Shown: positions 47,001-58,884 of the stretch, piece after piece
How the letters are laid out: the number at the start of each line of letters is the position of its first letter
Numbering within the stretch: the first letter of the stretch is position 1
Source of the DNA: Didymella arachidicola
Lineage: Eukaryota; Ascomycota; Dothideomycetes; Pleosporales; Didymellaceae
Length of the DNA stretch: 64,000 bases
Reading direction: 5' to 3'
NCBI GenBank assembly: GCA_016630955.3
Contig: CM050000.1
Location: 248,001-312,000, forward strand
Notes under the pieces: model-generated
What the model saw: only the letters and a program-made list of their open reading frames with translations
Told to the model about the DNA's origin: nothing
Databases searched by the model: none
Position numbers and translations under genes: made by a program

Positions 47001-48365
47001 GTTAGTTTTTCGATCGTGCCTGTGTGGTATGGATCGACCAATGTCGATCGTAGCTTGTCCAATTGTTGCTCTCGCTGCCGTTGTTGATGTCGACAGTGTC
47101 CGCTTATGCGCGCCACTCATATCCCATCACTTCACCGCTGCTCTGACGACTGCAGGTCACTCGGCCTCACTTCGCCGTATGCCGTGTGAGTGGGGGTATC
47201 GTCTCATCGTGTATGTAAATCATGGCGCAGCAAGGCAGAGCTGCTTCGAGCCTAGGTGGTCGATCCTTGCAGAGGGAGATCCATAGTGGGCCATGAGGAT
47301 ATCGAGCTCGTTGTATCTGATGACCGTGATCCATCAGTCTCTGATGATGCTTGCGAACCTCAGCTCGTCGGATTGTTTTTAGCCACAGAGGGGAAAGTTA
47401 GGTCCTTCCGTATGTACTGTAAGTAGCCATCCAATCAGAACCCTTTCGCAGCCCGTCACGAGGTATGGGGGATCAGAACGAGGCCTCGACTCGCTCGTTT
47501 AATGCGGAGACTACATACATGAACAGCAGGAAATGCTGGTGAAGAGGGTTGGGTAGTCTGCTTGAAGCTGCCAGTGGTAGGTTGTGCCCATCTCAATTGC
47601 AGCCTGACCTATCATCTCTGAAGTGACTGGTGTGCCTGGAATAATGCCTTGCGAAGAGAGGCGCTTACAAAAGACATGCCGCGATCACAGATCTCCTTAC
47701 CACCTGATAAGAATGACTTTCATGAGGATGACCCTCAGATACCGGCGCAAGCATCTGCTCATGTTGTCCATGGAAGTATCATCAGATCAGTCCGAAGCGA
47801 AGTATCCCAGCCGCGGGAGCATACGAGTTGCTTTAGATGATGTACCTCATAGGCCGTTCCTCCGAACTGCCCAAATCATCGCGCTGAGCATGCACGACTC
47901 CAGCCCAAGCTCTATCTCTTTTCAGATACTCTCCTCTTCGAGTTCTGTGTAAGTCTTTGTGTCCGTATATCCGCACTGCTTGTGAGCTTGTTTGAGGTGC
48001 TCCTGCGAAAATGATGAGGCTGAAAAAACCCCACCGCGAGCATGACGTCAGTGCAGAACGTGTTGTGTGGACGACGATCTATCATTTTCCACCACCAAAG
48101 TGCATCCGTTCCTCATACAAACCTATAAGGCGCATGTAACTACTATCCAGCTTGGTTTACATCTTACATGAGCATGCGCTTGCTTAATTCTCTGGGCAAG
48201 CCGCGCATGAATGCGTGTGCAAAGAGATAGTACAGGACCATTGAACGTGACAGCAATAGGGGGGTAAACGGGGCAAATGGGTTGGGTTGGGATGGAATGG
48301 ATAGGGGGGCTGGGACTCGGTACGCTGAATACGGGGAGGTTGGGTTAGGTTGGGGCGGCGTGGGG
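44002..48365. other. gene-poor stretch, no gene recognised
   Basis: About 4.4 kb with short frames only. The frame 47649-47840 includes DKNDFHEDDPQIPAQAS and could be an exon of something unrecognised; there is no supporting context. No RNA gene recognised. Confidence 0.4.
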
Positions 48366-48373
48366 GGGGTTGC

Positions 48374-48476
48374 GAAGGGAGAGGGAAAGGGAGAGGGAAA
48401 GGGAGAGGGAAAGGGAAAGGGAGAGGGAAAGGGAAAGGGAAAGGGAGAGGGAAAGGGAAAGGAAAGGGAAAGGGGG
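48374..48476. repeat. purine-strand microsatellite, GGGAAA/GGGAGA
   Basis: About 100 bp of near-perfect hexamer repeat with GGGAAA and GGGAGA alternating in places into a 12-bp unit. All purines lie on the plus strand, so the tract is a mirror-type polypurine run. It sits about 320 bp beyond the 3' end of the SulP gene. Chance frames through it encode Arg/Glu or Ser/Leu strings and are not genes. Confidence 0.9.
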
Positions 48477-48797
48477 GTGCAGACGGGATGCATATGAACC
48501 GTTGTTGCTAGTTGCGCGGAGGTTTGCACTCGTTGGTCTGGCTCCGAAAAGATGGCGGGATGGGTCAAGGACTAGTCTTGGGATGTCTGGATGTCTGTAT
48601 GGATGGTTCGCCTTCGTCGGACGAGCCGTGTGGTGAAGGGGCAGTGTATGTAGTCCCACAAGAGAAAAGGTATGCAAACATGGCATTAACTTTTCCAAAC
48701 GCCATGCTCAGAATTCTACATCATCACTCTACAAGACGCACAAATGCTCGCTATATGTACACCACATACACTCCCCCCACTCTCCCAGACGATCGCC

Positions 48798-51344
48798 TCA
48801 GGCCCTCCCAACACCCAGCCCGCTCGCCGGTCTACTCCCGCTCGCCTCGCTCCCCAACTCCTCCGTCACGCGCTCCAAATCCGCCATGCGCAGCGCCTCC
48901 TCCACACTCTGCACAAAGTGCCTCTCCCCACCACACATATCCACAATCCCGCTCTTCTCAAACAGCTGCCACACGGGGCTGCGCTGCGCAGGGACCCTGC
49001 AGAAAAACACGCGGACGGCGCGAGCGCGGTACCCCGCCACGATCTCAGACAGGACCTGTGCGCCTGCGCCGTCGAGGGAGGTGACGCCGTGGACGTCGAA
49101 GATGATGTTTTTGTTGTGTTCTCTGCGGCGGATGCGGGGCAGCGCGGGGTGAGCGGCGCCTGTGCCGTGGTCTTCTAGTCTCGACAGTCTCGAGCGGAGA
49201 TTGCCTGTGTTGGCGAAGGTGAGTGGTTCAGGGATTTTGACGATGAGGCAGCCGTCTACGAATTCGAGGGTGTCTGGGGCGAGTTCGGCGTTGGAGAATT
49301 GGTTTGTTGTTCCCGGGACGCGGCCGAGGATTTGGATGCGTGGGCGGACGGAGTGCTTTATGAGTTTGAGGAGCGAGAGGCCGATGCCGACGCCGATGCC
49401 GCGCTTGAGGTCCCAGATGATGGTTATGAAGAAGATGAGGGACATGAGGGCGAGCTCGGACCAGCCGCGGATGCGCAGGAAGAATCTGATGTCGTGGGGG
49501 GCTTCTTCGACGAGCGAGTAGGCGACGACGCTGACCATGGCGCAGAGGACGCCTTTGGGGAGGTAGTAGAAGTAGGGCAGCAAGAAGACGGTGCTCAGGA
49601 TGGTGATGATGGAGAGGAAGATGTTGCTCATTGGGGTCAGGCCGCCGGTGGATGCGTTGACTTTGCTGCGGCCGTAGCCGCCGAACGCGGGGAGGGCCAT
49701 GAACAGGCCGCCGGTGATGTTGGCGGTGCCGAGGGCGATGAGCTCGCGGTTTGCGGAGAGCGGCAGGGAGACGCCGTCGCTCTTTTCGTTGCCGGCGCCG
49801 AGGGACTTGGCGGCGACGCTGGATTCGAAAAAGCCGAGCAGGGCGATGATGAGGCCGGTGTTGACGGCGTCGCTGACGTACTTGAGGTGGGACGTGTCGA
49901 AGGGGAAGTGGACGGCAAAGAGCGAGCCGGAGGAGTTGACGTCGCCCAGCACGGCGAGGCCGTGTTCGTCCAGACGGTAGTGCCAGGTGAGGATGGCGGA
50001 GAGGACGACGACGAGGAAGCGGTCGGGGATGTAGGCGACGGAGGGGTAGCGGGGCTGGAGGCGTTTTTTGAATTCGCTGTGGAGTCAGGAGGGTGTGGAC
50101 AGAAGGGTGTGATGGGATACGTACCGGAAGAACATGATGATACCAAAAGCGGTAAAGGACATGGCACACGTCAGCTTGTGCGCGCGGTGAATATTCTTGA
50201 CGAGAAAAATCAGCTTATCCAGCGAACTACCATGCGCAACATGCTTCGCAGCCAGCCTCGCAAGGCCCGTCTCGGGAATCATCTGATCGATGAAGATGAC
50301 CACACCAATCGCACTAATAAACCCCCTCAGAAACGGGCGACTCAGCACATTATCCAAGAACCCCAGCCGAAAGAGGCCCGCAGCGAAGATGAAGGCGCCG
50401 GCCATGCACGTGACGATGCCCGCAATCTGGGCGTTGAGCTGGCCGTCGCCCTCGCCCGAAGCGCCCTTTTTGATGTTCTCGCGCACTATCTCGCCGACGA
50501 GCAGCGAGCCGGGGGCTTCGGGGCCGACAATCATCTGCGGACAGGTGCCGAGCATGCCGTAGATGAGCGGGTTGATGGCGAAGCTGTACAGGCCGTGGAC
50601 GGGGGGCAGGTGGGCGAGGTTGGAGGCGTAGGACAGGGCCATGGGGATGTAGAACGAAGCCATGGTGATGGCGGCGACGAGGTCGCCCTTGAGGTAGCGC
50701 CACCGGTACTGGCGAGTCCAGTTGAGGACGGGGATGTAGTACTGCAGGTACATGATGCGGTGGCTCTTGATGCCGTGGCGCTCGGCCAGCCAGCGCGTGG
50801 TGCTCATCTTCTTGCGGTCGCCGTCGCCGGCGTTGAGCAGGCCGTCGGCAAAGGCGTCGCCCAGCAGCGCGTGGGTGGCATCGGGCGCGTCTCCCTGGGC
50901 GGCGGGCGGGCGCGAGAGGGCGGGGAAGGCGCCGCCGAAGCTGTCGTTGGAGTGGACGCTGCCCGCGAAGCTGCCGTAGCTGCGGCCGACGCCTGGCCGT
51001 GAGGTCTGGTCGAGCAGTCTCGAGCGGACGTTGGGGTCGAGGTCGGGGTCGGGGGCGGTGTCTGCGGTGCCGTCGTGTGTCGCCGTCGCAGAGGCGTCGT
51101 CCCGGCTGTCGTGCTGGACGTCGAGGCGGTACTCGGCCGGCTGGCCTGGCGGCTGCTGGGGCTCGTCGTGGTAGTAGGACGGGCGGCGGTGCATCGTCTC
51201 CTCGGGGCTGCTCGAGCGGTCCGAGGGCGCGTGGGCGTGGCGCAGCTGGCTCGGGGTCAGCGGTGCGTGGGCGAGGCGGGCGCTGGCCGTCGACGAGTCG
51301 CGCGAATGGCCTCTTGCGGGCGCGTCGTCGAGTTTGGGCGGCAT
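48798..51344 (-). CDS. SulP-family sulfate/anion transporter with STAS domain (two exons)
   Basis: Membrane anion transporter of the SLC26/SulP family. The join is complement(48798..50076, 50125..51344), giving 832 residues. An unusually long soluble N-terminus of about 215 residues, rich in Ser, Pro, Asp and Arg, precedes the first membrane span. The transmembrane core has KGDLVAAITMASFYIPMALSYA, GPEAPGSLLVGEIV, GTANITGGLFMALPAFGGYGRSKVNA and further helices. The STAS domain occupies the C-terminal ~180 residues with IIFDVHGVTSLDGAGAQVL. Closest in layout to the yeast YPR003C-type SulP proteins rather than the high-affinity sulfate permeases Sul1/Sul2; the exact substrate is not certain. The start is the first ATG; the frame upstream lacks one. 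Confidence 0.92.
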
Positions 51345-52126
51345 CGCTGTGGGCGCCGTGGAGCGAAGCAAGGGGTCTGCTGTCCACCGAGACGATCTAT
51401 GGACGATTCTACAGCCGATCTATAGATGACTCTACAGACAATCGACAGACGAGTGTCCAGACGAATCTGAAGACGAATCTACACAACCGAGGAACTTCTC
51501 GCGGCGACGCATCAGTTTCACGCCGCGACGTGCGAGGCGGCGGCTTTAACGTCGCTTTCTGAGCATCTGCCGACGCCCGCACATTAGAGCCTCCCGCTCG
51601 ACGTTGCGGTCAGTCGCCCCTGCACATGCGCTAGTCTAGACCCCGCCGCGGCTGTTATGTCATAGCATCCCTCGCGGTGGATTGGTCTGTTTGAGAGCAT
51701 CGAGACATTTGTTCGACGACGACGACGTTGCGATGCCCGTTGCCAATTTGCGACCACACCAAGTAGCCGTGGACCGTGGTACCGTGGCTGAGAGTGACCC
51801 GGTGATGACAGTGGCTGGACACCTGAGTGGCTGAGTGGCTGGCCATTCCCTGCCCTGCAGTAGCGTCATCGCCATGCCGCTCTCGGAGTGGAAGAGTCGA
51901 AAAAGTCAAGAGTCATGGCACTCCGCATCAACTCCACGCCGTTTTACAACAACATCAACTCTTCTCCGATTGACTCTCCGACTGACTCTTTACTTGATCA
52001 CCCAATCAACCCTTCTCTTGACACCCCATTAAATCTTCACTTGACACCCCATCATCTCTTCAACTCCCTCACTCCCAATCGCCTCCAATACTGAATCGGC
52101 TCAATTGAAACAATTGACCACACACC
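51345..52126. promoter_or_regulatory. divergent region SulP / LYS1 with general-control motifs
   Basis: This 782-bp region contains TGACTC cores at 51427-51432, 51971-51976 and 51983-51988, and one on the opposite strand at 51910-51915. TGACTC is the core of the Gcn4/CpcA site, which activates amino-acid biosynthesis genes, including lysine genes, on starvation. A CTTGACACCCCAT word is repeated at 52017-52029 and 52040-52052, and AGACGAATCT-type repeats lie near 51455-51485. Regulation is inferred from motif clustering. Confidence 0.5.
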
Positions 52127-53334
52127 ATGGCGACCACGCTGCACGCCCGCGCAGAGGCCAAGCCCTTCGAGCACCGCTCCTGCCTCACCCCGGCCACCAC
52201 CAAGAAGCTGCTCGCCGCCGGCTACAAGATCAACGTCGAGCGCAGCCCCACCAACCCCGACTACGAGCGCATCTTCAAGGACTCCGAGTTTGAGGAGGCC
52301 GGCGCCACGCTCGTGCCCGAGGGCAGCTGGACCAAGGCGCCCAAGGACCACATCATCATCGGCCTCAAGGAGCTGCCCGAGGAGGACTGGCCGCTCGAGC
52401 ACACCATGGTCCACTTTGCCCACTGCTACAAGCAGCAGGCCGGCTGGGAAAAGGTCCTGGCGAGGTTCCCCCGCGGCGGCGGCGTCCTGTACGATCTCGA
52501 GTTCCTGCAGGACGAGTCGGGCAGGCGCGTCGCTGCGTTCGGCTACCACGCCGGCTTTGCGGGCGCCGCCCTGGCCATCAAGGTGTGTTGAACTTGGACA
52601 CAGCAATTACTTCCTGCTAACACCCCCAGACCTGGGCCTGGCAGCTCACACACCCCAACGGCGAGCCCCTCCCCGGCATCGAGTCCTTCACCGACGGCCG
52701 CGGCTACTACAACACCGAGTCCGACCTGATCGCCCAACTCAAAGACGACGTCGCCGCCGGCGAAAAAATCGCCGGCCGCAAGCCCACCAGCCTCGTCCTC
52801 GGCGCCCTGGGCCGCTGCGGCTCCGGCGCCGTCGACCTCCTCGAAAAAGTCGGCTGCCCATCCATCAAAAAGTGGGATCTGCCCGAGACCAGGTCGCGCC
52901 CCGGCCCGTACCCGGAGATCATCGAGTCCGACATCTTCGTAAACTGCATCTACCTCTCCGCCCCCATCCCACCCTTCATCGACCTCGCGAGCCTCAACAC
53001 CCCAGGCCGCAAACTCAGCGTCGTCTGCGATGTCAGCTGCGACACGACCAACCCGCACAACCCCATCCCCATCTACAACATCAACACCACCTTCGACAAG
53101 CCCACCGTCAACGTCGACGTCGAGGGTGACGGGCCCCCGTTGAGCGTTATTTCCATCGACCACCTGCCGTCTGCGCTGCCCAGGGAGTCGTCCGAGGCGT
53201 TTAGCAATGCCCTGCTGCCGAGTTTGTTGGCGCTCAAGGACCGCGACAGCACGCCTGTTTGGCAGGGCGCGGAGAAGCTGTTCCAGGACAAGGTTAGGAC
53301 GCTGCCTGGGGGTGTTCCGGAGAAGGAGGTTTAG
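52127..53334 (+). CDS. LYS1: saccharopine dehydrogenase, NAD+, L-lysine-forming (two exons)
   Basis: Last step of the fungal alpha-aminoadipate pathway: oxidises saccharopine to L-lysine and 2-oxoglutarate with NAD+; cytosolic or peroxisomal. The join is 52127..52582, 52630..53334, giving 386 residues, close to the 373 of yeast Lys1. Visible conserved blocks are KPFEHRSCLTPATTKKLL at the N-terminus, DHIIIGLKELPEEDWPLEHTMVHFAHCYKQQ, the dinucleotide-binding LVLGALGRCGSGAVDLL, VCDVSCDTTNPHNPIPIY and SIDHLPSALPRESSEAFS. The 47-nt intron starts GTGTGT. The GC content is high. The C-terminus PEKEV lacks a clear SKL-type peroxisomal signal. Upstream TGACTC motifs fit general amino-acid control. Confidence 0.97.
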
Positions 53335-53529
53335 GTTGGGAATAAAATAGAGCGCATAGATTGACGCGCTGAACAATGAATCTCATGACGTTATTTTCGT
53401 TTGTATCTGGTGCGTGCGTGACTGGCAGCGAAAGCCATCTAGTAGTCTTACCCGCATCTTCACCGCTCGGTGGTGGAAAAGAAAAAGCGTCGTCTATATA
53501 ATATCCTTTTCATACCGCACAACACCCGC
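53335..53529. other. short intergenic
   Basis: Short region between LYS1 and the truncated phosphotransferase remnant. On the minus strand no continuation of the phosphotransferase is visible. Confidence 0.5.
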
Positions 53530-54177
53530 CTATCTCACGACATGAAGCACGGGCATCTTGTGGATATTCTCAGCGTCTTCCTGTCCAGCAATAAGCTCTG
53601 CAATCTCCGACATACAATCAGTGTGCGCCTCGAGCCCGCCTCGCAAATACCTGTGAAAGGACCGTACAGAGTCAAAAGGTCCAAACAGCGCTGGGCCCAT
53701 GAGCCTCATATCATACAACGCGCCACCATCCACACTACCGATACCAGTCCCCTTCGGCGCAACAACGCGCCGCAGTTCTTCAATGTAAGACTTGAGCTGT
53801 GCAAGCAGCTTCGCTCTGCTCTCCTCAGATCGTCCAAACCACCCATCACTAAGCGATTTACCATGGATCCTATCCATGACAATGTAAGTGCAGTCTCCAC
53901 GCTCGAATGCACAATGCCCTCGAGGCACCGGTATGGAGGTGTGCTTGGCAACGAACTGCATGGTTGCCGCCTCGCGCAGGGAAGTGCCAAGGGAGTATTT
54001 GACGCATGTGGCTTTTGAAAGAAATAAAACGGTTCCAGAACGCTTGCGGAAGCGCTTGAGCACTTTGATGGTGAGAAGTGTTAGGATGATGTTGAGTGTG
54101 GATGCGTTGACTGGTTGCGCGGTTGGGGGGGTCAAGCGACTGCTGGCTTGGGAGGTGCTGGTTGAGTCATCGCGCAT
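53530..54177 (-). pseudogene. 3'-truncated aminoglycoside-phosphotransferase-like (protein-kinase-fold) gene
   Basis: The frame encodes 215 residues resembling the N-lobe and linker of fungal APH-type kinases. The matching segments are ATCVKYS around the lysine, EAATMQFVAKHTSIPVPRGHCAF, CTYIVMDRIHGKSLSDGW and LKSYIEELRRVVAPKGTGIGSVDGGALYDMR. The frame ends just where relatives carry the catalytic HGDL loop and the following metal-binding Asp: here it reads IHKMPVLHVVR and stops. Nothing further downstream resembles the missing C-lobe. Without these residues phosphotransfer is not expected, so it is called a truncated gene; a missed intron at the end is a weaker alternative. The start is the first ATG (MRDDSTS). 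Confidence 0.7.
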
Positions 54178-55456
54178 TGGGCAGCCTATACGAAGGATGA
54201 ATGGTTTTTGGAGAGGATTCAAAGTGGCTCAATACACGCACGATCACGATAGCATGGTGGTGTTGGAGAGAGTTCCTTCCCGATTGTGTCGACTCCAGTT
54301 GTGATCATGCACGGGCCACACCAACTTCCCCACACGAAGCATTCGATCTCCCTGCTTCTTCTTCCACACCTCATTACGACGCACGTCGGGCTATGCAACC
54401 GCCTCTGTCGCTTACACAAGGAGCGCTTAGCTGTGCCTCCGTCATGTAATCTGGTGACCTCCGACCGCCGTCACTGGGTAATACCCGAAGCTGGACGCCT
54501 GTGGCTTTTTTGCAACGTGTGCGCGGTGCGGAGAGGCTGACAGGGCAGACAAGCACGTTGACCCAGCCATCCGCAGAGAGTATCGAGGAGGATGTGGAGT
54601 ACGCCTGATCGGAGCGAGACACGACAGTTGCGATAAAGTTCAGCAGCTTGCTTGCCTGTGGTTTGCTAGGGGTGACCGAGGGTGAAAGCCATCTTTTTCC
54701 GGCGTCGGTAGGACGAGCAACTCTTCGTGCATCTCAGGGTTGAGCTCTTGACGAGGTTTTTCGTCAACGTGCATGGCGATGAACATGCAGCCTCTGTGGT
54801 GAGCGCCAGAAAGACAAAGAACAATAGCTGATCATTTTGCGGTGGGAGTGGGTACGTGACGAATATCAAGGGCCAGTAAACGCCTTGGCTTTTGCTATGC
54901 CGCTTGCTGACCGCAGGCATGCCTCTCAACCAGACTTTCCTCGGGACACGCAGTACGTTCTCTACACCGATTGCTAGATCAGGTTGCGCAATTACGCGAG
55001 CCGGCAGTCCGTGACCGCTGCAGTCGAATCAAGGCTGAAGCTTTCCCCACAGAAAAGTCCGAGTGGCCCAATCAGAGCTTGCGCTGCTATGCCTCAAAAG
55101 AGTTGGCAGCTTTTTTACCACAAGAATCATCTCGCGAGAGACGAGGCAAACTCGTTGCGTACCTCACATTGAGCCAATCAGAATCTCAGGCTGTTGGACG
55201 AGGTTGACCTCCGGTGAATAAGGCGCGCTGCACCGCCGCACTGCCATCACAGCAGGCGCGTGTGGGTCTTACCCTTTTAAAGACATATCGCAGGCCAAGA
55301 AATGTTTGTTCAGGGTCACAGTCAGCACTGGGGTCTAATAATACGGGCTGCGGCTTCTACACCAGCGGCTGTGTCCGTCATACTTGGTACAAAAGAAACC
55401 GACATGTCGTGTAGATTTAGATCATCACACTTCCCTCTCCTTGTCATCTCTCCATC
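54178..55456. other. intergenic between divergent genes
   Basis: About 1.28 kb between the phosphotransferase remnant and the TAP-like peptidase. Open frames are short and unrecognised. Confidence 0.45.
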
Positions 55457-57232
55457 ATGCTTCACAAGATCGTAGCAACGTCGCTGCTCATATCATCTGC
55501 TCTGGCATACCCCACAGATGACAAGCACAATGCAACCGCTCTGAACTGGGCGCCTTGCAACCTCGATTTTCCAGAGAGCTACAAATCGATCATTGCCTCT
55601 CGCAATGGTTCGCTCGACTGTGCGACTCTATCCGTGCCTCTGGATTATACCAATCCAAAGGACGGAAGGTCGATTGATCTGCAGCTGATCAGAGAAAAGG
55701 CGACCAAGGAGCCATTCAAGGGTAGTATCCTCACGAATCCCGGCGGTCCCGGAGGAAGTGGTGTGGAAGACATTGCCATTGGAGGATCAACATACAGCGA
55801 GTATGTGGGCGGTCACCACGATATCATCGGTTTCGATCCTCGGTAAGTCTCAAGCACCATAATGGCCGGCGGGGGTGCTGAACAATGTAGTGGTACCGGG
55901 CGGACTATCCCTTTCTTCTGCATCCCATCGAATGTCACAGACGCAAAGGCCAAGCGCGGGCAGTACAACTTCACCATCCCGCAGGATGACATGTATGCCT
56001 CGCTGGTCGCAAAGTACTGGCACGACGGCGGTGTCTACGTAGAGGAGTGTGCAAACACACCTGGCATGGCTGACGTTGGTCCTTACATCAACACACCGTT
56101 CGTAGCACGCGACATGCTGCAGATCATCGATGCTCTCGGTGAGGAGAAACTGCAATATTGGGGCATATCTTACGGAACCGTGTTGGGTCAAGTGTTTGCT
56201 GGCATGTTCCCCGACCGCATCGAGCGTATCGTCCTTGACAGCACTGTTCTTCTCACAGACTACGTTTCCGGTCTGTGGGCCACGCAGACACGCGACACAG
56301 AGCGTACGCTGGTGAATTATTTCACAGAGTGTGTCAACGCTGGTGTGGAACTTTGTCCCATCGCAAACTTCACCGGTCCAGACACGACCGCAGAGGACCT
56401 GCACAAGGCCTACGCTGAAGTCTTCCAGGAACTCATCGACAACCCCATCTACTTGCCTGATAATTACGTCCCAGCCCCGTGGTACCAACCCGGCAATATC
56501 CCCGCATACATACTCCTCAAGTATCTGACCCTGGGAGAGCTGTACAACCCCTTGCAATACGGCATCCTCACCCAAATCATCGCCATCGCATTAAAGCGCG
56601 ACTGGGCAAGCGCATTCGAGCTCCTCTCCGAGCAACTAAACCAAAACACAACAGAAACCCCCTGGAACCTCGGCGCCAACGCCTTCCACGGCATCGCCTG
56701 CGGAGACGGCCAATTCCGCGCCGACAAGGTCCAAGACATGTTCTCCTGGACACAAGCCCAAGCCGCAGCTGGCACTTTCGCCGACGGCTTCGGGCCCCAA
56801 ACATGGCCCTGCGCACAGTGGAAATTCGACGCAAAGGAGCGCTACAGCGGGCCTTTCACTGCTATCAACACGAGCTACCCCGTCTTGTTCGTCCAGGGCA
56901 ATCACGACCCCATCACGCCGTTGAGCGGTGCGTATGAGGCCTCGGCGAATTTCCCGGGGAGTCGGATCGTGGTGCAGAATGGGCATGGACATGCTGTTTT
57001 TGGCCACCCGTCCGAGTGCACGAAGAAGGTTTTGGCTGGGTACTTCACCGAGGGAACGCTGCCGGATGTTGGGACGGTGTGTGAGACTGATCAGTCGGCG
57101 TTTGCGTACTACGAGGAGGTTTACGGGGCGATGGCGGCGTCTAATGGGACTTTGAAGAAGAGGGAGCTCGAGAGGATAAGGCGGAGACAGCCGTTGTTCG
57201 ATCCACGCAAGCCGCTGTTTATGCAGGTTTAG
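55457..57232 (+). CDS. secreted TAP-like alpha/beta-hydrolase, tripeptidyl-aminopeptidase type (two exons)
   Basis: Serine hydrolase related to Streptomyces tripeptidyl aminopeptidase, probably removing short peptides or acting on small esters outside the cell. The join is 55457..55842, 55891..57232, giving 575 residues. A 17-residue signal peptide (MLHKIVATSLLISSALA) precedes the mature protein. The oxyanion-region motif TNPGGPGGSG, the IIGFDPRGTGRT strand-loop and the nucleophile elbow YWGISYGT with S222 are clear. The C-terminal TAP-like part contains VLFVQGNHDPITP with the likely Asp and NGHGHAVFGHPSEC with the likely His. Several N-glycosylation sequons fit secretion. It ends 64 bp before the end of the convergent carboxylesterase gene. 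Confidence 0.93.
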
Positions 57233-57296
57233 CGCCGTCATTCAATGGCGACTGTATTTGTGAATCATAGCATGTCCTCCGTACATAAAATCCTCC

Positions 57297-58884
57297 TCAG
57301 CACAACCCATCAAACTCATCCCCCCGCCCATACACCGCCAGCGCACTACCCCCCACCCCCAACTTCACAAGCGTATCCGCGTCAGGATCGTACTTTGGCC
57401 ACGCTAACCCCCGTTCAGGATCCCTCGCGAACGCCGCCCACGCGTCTTGCATGTCCTCCGCCGTCCTGCGCTCAGCACGCGTGTTGGGGCCACGCAGGTC
57501 CGACGTGCCGAACACCATGGGGATGTCGGAGGAGTGGTAGGCGTGCAGCCATGGCAGGGGGGTTAGATTGGGCCACTCGCCGAAGTAGCGGGCGCGCCAT
57601 ACGGGGACGTTGTGGGTTTTTCGGGCGCTGGGTGAGAAGGGTTAGTAGGGGTATGAGGCTGGTGAAAGGGGGGGACTCACAGAGCGCCTTGGGCACTGGG
57701 ACAGGTGGCTATGGTGCGTGTGAATGCGTCGACGGCGGTTTGGTTTGGGCCTGCGGGCTTGTATGGTATTAGGGAGGCGCCTTCGTTGTTGACTTGCGAT
57801 AGGAGCGTTGGTAGCTTTGCGAAGCGGCCGCGGAGCTGGCGATCGGTGTAGTTCGAGAAGCTTGTTGCGTTGTCTGGGGATGGGCTGAATGACAGCGGTT
57901 TGCCGCCGTTGGCGGTTGCGTTGTATTTGTTCAGCACGTCGATGATGGCGGTTGCGTTGGCGTTTTGCATGCAGGAGAACATTTCATCGTTGTTTGCAGA
58001 TGTGCAGCCAACTTGAGAAGCGAGGTAAGTAAAGTTCGAGTTTGTCGGGTCGTTTGAAGATCCGCCGGAAGCTGTGCCAGACTGTGCAATGAAGCCTCTA
58101 ATGATTGGATCCTCGGGGTAGGCGTAGGCGTACTTGTCCACTGCCATGCCTCCTGCGGACTGACCGAACAGAATCATGCGGTCTGGGTCGCCACCGAAAG
58201 CTTGGATGTTGTTGTAGACCCACTCGACTGCTTTACGGTGGTCGAGCAGACCGGGATTGAGATTCTTGCCATCCAAGGCAGCCGCATTGGGGTACCCGAA
58301 GATATTGAGACGATAGCTGCGCCAGTCAGTGAGACGTCCCTGGACTGACGGTGGTCTACTCACTTCATGGCAACGACGATGACATTCTGATCCCTCGCCA
58401 GCTTATCGCCGTACTTGTAAGGACTTGCGCTCCCACCCGAGGTGAAGCCTCCACCATGGATCCATATCATCACTGGCAGCTTCTTTCCTGATTGCTTCTT
58501 ATCCGGAGCCCAAACATTCAAAGTCAGGCAGTCTTCGCTCTGCTGTTGGCCAGGTGTAAGGAGAAAGCCCTTGAGGTACTCGGAGTACACCGTCTTCTGT
58601 CCATTATTGTACTGACTGCAGGATGGCCCAAACCAAGACCCATCAATGGTTTCATTGGTAGGACGCTTGGTCACCGGAAGTCGAAATCGAAGGTCGCCAA
58701 TGGGAGGCTCCGCGTAGGGTATGGCGCCCCAGAACGAGACTCCGGTTGTGTTTGGCCATTGCACTCCTTGTACCGCGAAGGCGTTGGTGTGTACCAAGAG
58801 ATCATTGCGAGCTGTGCTGGTTGGGTGACAGAGTGTCACTGATGACAGCAGGGCAATGGCAGTGAGTGTCTTGGAGATGGCCAT
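57297..58884 (-). CDS. secreted type-B carboxylesterase/lipase (three exons)
   Basis: Alpha/beta-hydrolase of the cholinesterase-like family acting on carboxylic esters. The join is complement(57297..57627, 57681..58316, 58364..58884), giving 495 residues, at the short end of the family. A signal peptide (MAISKTLTAIALLSSVTLC) is followed by GVSFWGAIPYAEPPIGDLRF, SEDCLTLNVWAP, and the oxyanion segment VMIWIHGGGFTSGG. The nucleophile is S227 in ILFGQSAGG. The likely His is in WLHAYHSSDIPMVFG. The first intron splits VVAMNYRLNIFGY. It is convergent with the TAP-like peptidase; both products should be secreted. Confidence 0.93.

Noticed and set aside
48330..48476. Possible telomere-like repeat (GGTTAGGTTGGGG then GGGAAA runs)
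   Set aside because: There is only one TTAGG-like word and no TTAGGG array; the tract is a simple hexamer repeat inside the chromosome.
48282..48698. Arg/Glu-rich and Ser/Leu-rich open frames on both strands
   Set aside because: They are translations of the GGGAAA/GGGAGA microsatellite and its flanks, with no domain and no start context.
49228..51387. Long open frames of up to 567 codons antisense or out of frame to the SulP gene
   Set aside because: They are Arg/Pro or Glu/Asp/Val-rich shadows caused by high GC content; the SulP frame has clear conserved motifs.
52290..53376. 277-279-codon frames overlapping LYS1 on both strands
   Set aside because: GC-driven shadows of the saccharopine dehydrogenase exons, with compositionally biased translations.
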